Virus record (IMG/VR): IMGVR_UViG_3300034374_005695
Span: 1-22,469 of that record
Length of the DNA stretch: 22,469 nt
Direction: 5' to 3' (one strand)
DNA from: a virus
Shown here in pieces: positions 19,352 through 22,469 of this stretch. The notes under the pieces are model-generated. The model did no database searches and had not been told where the DNA came from. It worked only from the letters and a program-made list of their open reading frames with translations. The translations under genes were made by a program, and so were the position numbers. Positions within the stretch are counted from its first letter, which is position 1. Every line of letters starts with the position of its first letter.

Positions 19352-20019
19352 GTGTTAAACTAATAAGCTATACTCAGGCATCACCTGAGTTTTTGCAATC
19401 AATATCGGAGGATTTAAATGTCCAAGATCTCGTTGCGTATTGTGCCCGTGTATCGAATCCCTCGAACCAACACAACACTGAAACGTCCGAAAGGCTCCTA
19501 CGCTACCTTATCAAACACAAGCATTGGTCCCCATTCGAGATGGTTAGTGCTTGCCTAGAAATTGAAACAACACGTGACATCGCACATCAGATTGTTCGAC
19601 ATCGCAGTTTCAGTTTTCAGGAATTTAGTCAACGATATGCTAATCCTAATGAGATTAAAAACACATTTGTCAAAAGAGAATGTCGAATTCAGGATATAAA
19701 GAATCGACAAAATTCTATTGATTGCGATGATCAGAAACTCATCTGGCAATGGGATCAACGGCAGTCTGAATTGATTGAACAGGCAAGACAAATCTATGAT
19801 TGGGCTATTGCTCAAGGAATTGCCAAGGAACAAGCAAGAGCAGTTCTTCCAGAGGGATTGACAAAAACCAGATTGATGATGCATGGAACACTTCGTTCAT
19901 GGATTCATTATGTGGAGTTGAGATCCTCAAATGGAACGCAAAAGGAACATGCTGAGATAGCAAAACAATGTGGAAATATTCTTGGATTTATTTTTCCAAT
20001 GATGCTTGAGAGGAAATAA
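19348..20019 (+). CDS. thyX: Flavin-dependent thymidylate synthase ThyX
   Basis: 223 residues. The ThyX signature RHR-x7-S is R84-H-R86 ... S94, followed by QR. 'HKHWSPFEM' (about 57-65) and 'MMHGTLRSWIHYVELRSSNG' with 'TQKEHAEIA' form the rest of the flavin and dUMP site. It makes dTMP using FAD and methylene-tetrahydrofolate, complementing the reductase. It lies in a coupled run with the coiled-coil protein and the next gene. Confidence 0.94.
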   Translation: MSVKLISYTQASPEFLQSISEDLNVQDLVAYCARVSNPSNQHNTETSERLLRYLIKHKHWSPFEMVSACLEIETTRDIAHQIVRHRSFSFQEFSQRYANPNEIKNTFVKRECRIQDIKNRQNSIDCDDQKLIWQWDQRQSELIEQARQIYDWAIAQGIAKEQARAVLPEGLTKTRLMMHGTLRSWIHYVELRSSNGTQKEHAEIAKQCGNILGFIFPMMLERK

Positions 20020-20225
20020 TGCTGTATAATTCATACATTGAATTTAGATATGTAAACAATCATAAAGGACAAGAATCTGAAATTACACATCGAATACCAT
20101 TAGATCATTCATTGAATGATGTTCTAGAACATTTTGAACAGTTCTTACATGGTCTTGGATATGTTTTTGATGGCACAATAGATTTAGTAGAATCAGACCA
20201 AACACCATATGAATATGTAAAATGA
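20019..20225 (+). CDS. Small conserved phage protein
   Basis: 68 residues; the start shares a base with the thyX stop (TAATG), and the end overlaps the next gene (ATGA). 'HRIPLDHSLNDVLEHFEQFLHG' followed by 'LGYVFDGTIDLVE' is acidic, alpha/beta and soluble. I recall short proteins of this kind in T4-like phages; their function is unknown. Confidence 0.6.
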   Translation: MLYNSYIEFRYVNNHKGQESEITHRIPLDHSLNDVLEHFEQFLHGLGYVFDGTIDLVESDQTPYEYVK

Positions 20226-21052
20226 AATACTTCGTATTAGGAAATGGTGAATCTAGACTTCAATTAGATTTGAAAGCATTAGGAAGATGTGGAGGAGTTT
20301 ATGGTTGCAATGCTTTGTATCGTGATTATACACCTGATGCATTGATTGCAGTTGATGGAGGCATGATGCATGAGATTGCATCAAGCGGATACATCTATAA
20401 CAATGTTTGCTATTTTAGAAGCTGGTCTAAACTTCCAGAATATGCATATGATTCACTGGTTGAAGATAATTTCTTTGAAGGATGGCATGAAAGTCTAAAA
20501 ACAGAAAATGAAAAGAAACATTTTAATAACTTTGTAATGAATGGAACAGATCCAAATCAGATCATGAGACTCTTTCATATGATCAAACAACAATATGAAA
20601 AACGAAATGAACCTTTTGATTCTGATGATATTCGGCAGAAACTAGGAAATCATCATCAATGGATCACATGGGTAGATGAGGAGGATGAGGTATATCTCAT
20701 TCCAGAACCATATTCTGGTTGGAGTGCTGGATCGATTGCTGTCAGAATGATGATGATTGACTATGAACCCAAAGAAGTTTACATGATTGGTTTTGACATG
20801 AAGTCAGATACAGGAAAGGTGAACAATGTCTATAAAGGGACTTCAAACTACATTCCTCAAGATGCGAATGAGGTTCCATCTGTCAATTGGAAAAATCAGC
20901 ATGCTGTTAATTTCAAAGATTATCCCAAAACCAAATTTTATCAAGCCACTCCAGATGGAGATGAGGTAGAAGAGTGGTCTGAATATGAGAATGTCAAGTA
21001 TATTACTTTTGAAAAGTTGAATAAAAAACTTGACTATAATATTATCTTGTAG
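20222..21052 (+). CDS. Rossmann-like protein, DUF115/MptE-type
   Basis: 276 residues. It opens with a beta strand and loop 'YFVLGNGESRLQLDLKAL', then 'VYGCNALYRDYTPDALIAVD', a pattern of the DUF115/MptE-like and related sugar-transferase families, in which 'G-x-G-x-S' and 'N-x-x' contact nucleotide. Later 'PEPYSGWSAGSIAVRMMMI' and 'EVYMIGFDMKS' form a second conserved region. Many T4-like phages have it; the substrate is unknown. Surface or nucleotide modification is possible. The -35 of the gp32 promoter lies in its final codons. Confidence 0.62.
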   Translation: MKYFVLGNGESRLQLDLKALGRCGGVYGCNALYRDYTPDALIAVDGGMMHEIASSGYIYNNVCYFRSWSKLPEYAYDSLVEDNFFEGWHESLKTENEKKHFNNFVMNGTDPNQIMRLFHMIKQQYEKRNEPFDSDDIRQKLGNHHQWITWVDEEDEVYLIPEPYSGWSAGSIAVRMMMIDYEPKEVYMIGFDMKSDTGKVNNVYKGTSNYIPQDANEVPSVNWKNQHAVNFKDYPKTKFYQATPDGDEVEEWSEYENVKYITFEKLNKKLDYNIIL

Positions 21053-21058
21053 TAAGAT
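21030..21058 (+). promoter_or_regulatory. Sigma70-type promoter for gene 32
   Basis: TTGACT at 21030-21035, 17-base spacer, TAAGAT at 21053-21058. It is about 60 bases before the gp32 ATG. A late-like GATAAATA (21056-21063, one mismatch to TATAAATA) overlaps the -10, so gene 32 may be read both early and late. Confidence 0.6.
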
Positions 21059-21120
21059 AAATAAGATATATGATGAAATTTGTGAAATACTTAAACATAC
21101 GACAACATACGGAGAATACC

Positions 21121-22008
21121 ATGTCTAACATTAGCTCACTTCGCAAAAACAACGCACTCGACAAACTTCTGGCTCAAGTAGCAAAAGAAGAATCCCCAAC
21201 TGAAAAAGCATCATACATTGATGATCGACTTTGGAAGCCACAGGTAGATAAATCTGGGAATGGATTTGCTGTTCTAAGATTTCTTCCAGCTACAGAAGGA
21301 GATCAACTTCCATGGGTTCGTGTATGGAATCACGCATTCCAAGGACCAACTGGAATGTGGTTTATTGAGAATTGCTTGACATCCGTTAACGGAAAATGTC
21401 CATGTTGCGAGCATAACTCTGGGCTTTGGAATTCAGGCATTGAGACTGATAAAGAGATTGCTCGAAAACAAAAACGCAAGCTACAATACTACAGTAATGT
21501 GTTGGTTGTTTCTGATTCATCAAATCCTGATAATGAAGGTAAAGTCATGCTTTACAAGTATGGCAAGAAAATCTTTGACAAAATCATGGAAGCAATGCAA
21601 CCAGAATTTGAAGATGAAACACCGATCAATCCATTTGATGCATGGGAAGGAGCAAATTTCAAACTGAAGATTCGCAAGGTAGATGGTTACTGGAATTATG
21701 ACAAGAGCGAATTTGACAAAGTTTCAAAGATTGGTGATGATGATAAGATTGAGAAAGTGATTTCCAAAACACATTCTCTTTCTGACTTTCTTGGAGAATC
21801 AAACTTCAAGAGTTATGATGAGCTTCGAAAAAGGCTGGATGCTGTTTTGACTGGCAAACAGTCTGTTGGTAAACCAATTGCTGAAGTGATTGATGATGAG
21901 GAAGAATATACACCTTCCTACAAATCATCTCCAGTCCCAAGTATGGTAACTGAAGATGATGATGAAGACAGTGCAATGAGTTATTTTGAGAAACTTGCTA
22001 ACGAGTAA
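21121..22008 (+). CDS. 32: Single-stranded DNA-binding protein, T4 gp32-like
   Basis: 295 residues (T4: 301) from ATG 21121, preceded by GGAGA at 21111-21115; an in-frame start at 21070 is too far upstream of this site. The N-terminus (ISSLRKNNALDKLLAQV) is the cooperative-binding region. The zinc site is H71 ... C85-x7-C93-P-C-C96, matching T4 H64/C77/C87/C90. The acidic, disordered C-terminus (DDEEEYTPSYKSS, EDDDEDSAM) contacts partners such as gp59, primase and polymerase. The stop is 3 bases from the stop of the minus-strand gene. Confidence 0.92.
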   Translation: MSNISSLRKNNALDKLLAQVAKEESPTEKASYIDDRLWKPQVDKSGNGFAVLRFLPATEGDQLPWVRVWNHAFQGPTGMWFIENCLTSVNGKCPCCEHNSGLWNSGIETDKEIARKQKRKLQYYSNVLVVSDSSNPDNEGKVMLYKYGKKIFDKIMEAMQPEFEDETPINPFDAWEGANFKLKIRKVDGYWNYDKSEFDKVSKIGDDDKIEKVISKTHSLSDFLGESNFKSYDELRKRLDAVLTGKQSVGKPIAEVIDDEEEYTPSYKSSPVPSMVTEDDDEDSAMSYFEKLANE

Positions 22009-22011
22009 GTT

Positions 22012-22469
22012 TTAAAGAACACTAGCTGCAACAGCAGCCAGTAGTTGTGAATGAGGATTGGTGACAGGCTTAGGCATTGGAATTACAGCAGCACCTCCAC
22101 CTCCACCTTGTGTTACATTATTATTTGTGACATTGTTAATGACTACTGGCTGTTGATTTGCAGCCATTTCTTTAGACCCTTCTTCCATTGACAAAGTTCT
22201 GTTATTCACACCATTTGTAGATGATTCTAATGTAGCAAGATCAACTGTTGGATCATTTGCTAACCTCATGAATTGTTCTTTATTTAGACCAATTTCTTTT
22301 GCCTTTAGAGCAAGTTTAGTTAAATCATCTTCATCAGGACTTGATTCTGATAATTCATCTTTTAAATCACTTCGTAATTCTTCATAACTTTCTTTTCTTG
22401 ATGTATAAAGAGATCCTAGTGCTTCTCCAAGGAATGTATCGAGATATGTAACAAGATTATCAATTAGAC
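22012..22469 (-). CDS. Probable virion protein, C-terminal part (start outside window)
   Basis: An open minus-strand frame runs from the right edge to TAA at 22014-22012, giving 151 residues. Order: helical acidic region (TYLDTFLGEALGSLYTSRKE, SESSPDEDDL), a short helix 'GLNKEQFMRLANDPTVDLA', then a low-complexity stretch (QQPVVINNVTNNNVTQGGGG) and a Pro/Ala end. Asn/Gln/Gly linkers like this occur in phage tail and baseplate-associated proteins. The family is not identified. It is the only minus-strand gene seen. Confidence 0.55.
   Translation of the reverse strand, partial: LIDNLVTYLDTFLGEALGSLYTSRKESYEELRSDLKDELSESSPDEDDLTKLALKAKEIGLNKEQFMRLANDPTVDLATLESSTNGVNNRTLSMEEGSKEMAANQQPVVINNVTNNNVTQGGGGGAAVIPMPKPVTNPHSQLLAAVAASVL

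Noticed and set aside
21070-21120. N-terminal extension of gp32 from ATG 21070
   Set aside because: The ribosome site GGAGA at 21111 serves ATG 21121, and MSNISSLRKNNALD is the usual type of gp32 start.
1-22469. Integrase, transposase, attachment site or CRISPR array
   Set aside because: No recombinase motifs, inverted-repeat-bounded elements or regularly spaced repeats were seen. The only mobile gene is the homing endonuclease.

Overview
The window is a piece of an AT-rich, tightly packed genome of a T4-like myovirus (tailed phage). The recognisable genes are core T4 genes: primase gp61, RNase H (Rnh), late-transcription co-activator gp33, helicase loader gp59 and single-stranded-DNA-binding protein gp32. 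With them come genes often seen in environmental T4-like phages: phoH, thyX, a B12-dependent ribonucleotide reductase and a RecB-like nuclease. Nearly all genes lie on the + strand, often with ATGA stop/start overlaps. A two-component spanin pair with a lipoprotein partner points to a Gram-negative host. The permuted tmRNA layout is known from alphaproteobacteria, marine picocyanobacteria and some betaproteobacteria, so the host may belong to one of these; the sequence alone does not settle which.

Layout. Positions 1-2478 hold virion or late genes: a fibre-like C-terminus, small conserved proteins and a glycine-rich structural protein. Positions 2471-3630 hold a lysis-type block with an inner-membrane spanin, an overlapping outer-membrane lipoprotein spanin and a tail-anchored coiled-coil protein. 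Positions 3633-5021 encode a 462-residue protein that starts like T4 internal head proteins and has a possible ADP-ribosyltransferase-like region. A consensus sigma70-type promoter at 5031-5059 opens the replication and nucleotide block: primase, a GIY-YIG homing endonuclease wedged into the 5' end of a class II ribonucleotide reductase, small zinc proteins, a PD-(D/E)XK nuclease, a ribosomal protein bS21 homologue, RNase H, a DUF6433 protein, metallopeptidase-like proteins, PhoH and an M15 endolysin.

Positions 15804-17217 hold small membrane or secreted proteins and a RecB-like exonuclease. Positions 17218-17460 are non-coding and fold as a two-piece, circularly permuted tmRNA (ssrA) with the tag ANNSDYSSAQVALAA. 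Then follow small genes, gp33, gp59, ThyX, a Rossmann-like protein and gp32. The only minus-strand gene is an incomplete probable structural protein that converges on gp32 with a 3-base gap.

How it fits together. Seven host-like promoters sharing a CTTGAC(A/T) core lie in the replication half, and two exact TATAAATA late promoters precede the homing endonuclease and phoH. I saw no matching promoter in the structural part (1-5021). gp61, gp59, gp32 and Rnh serve the replication fork. The reductase and ThyX supply deoxynucleotides. gp33 switches on late genes. The M15 endolysin and the distant spanins serve lysis. The pairing of bS21 with a tmRNA suggests that this phage intervenes in host translation initiation and ribosome rescue; this is the most unusual aspect of the window.
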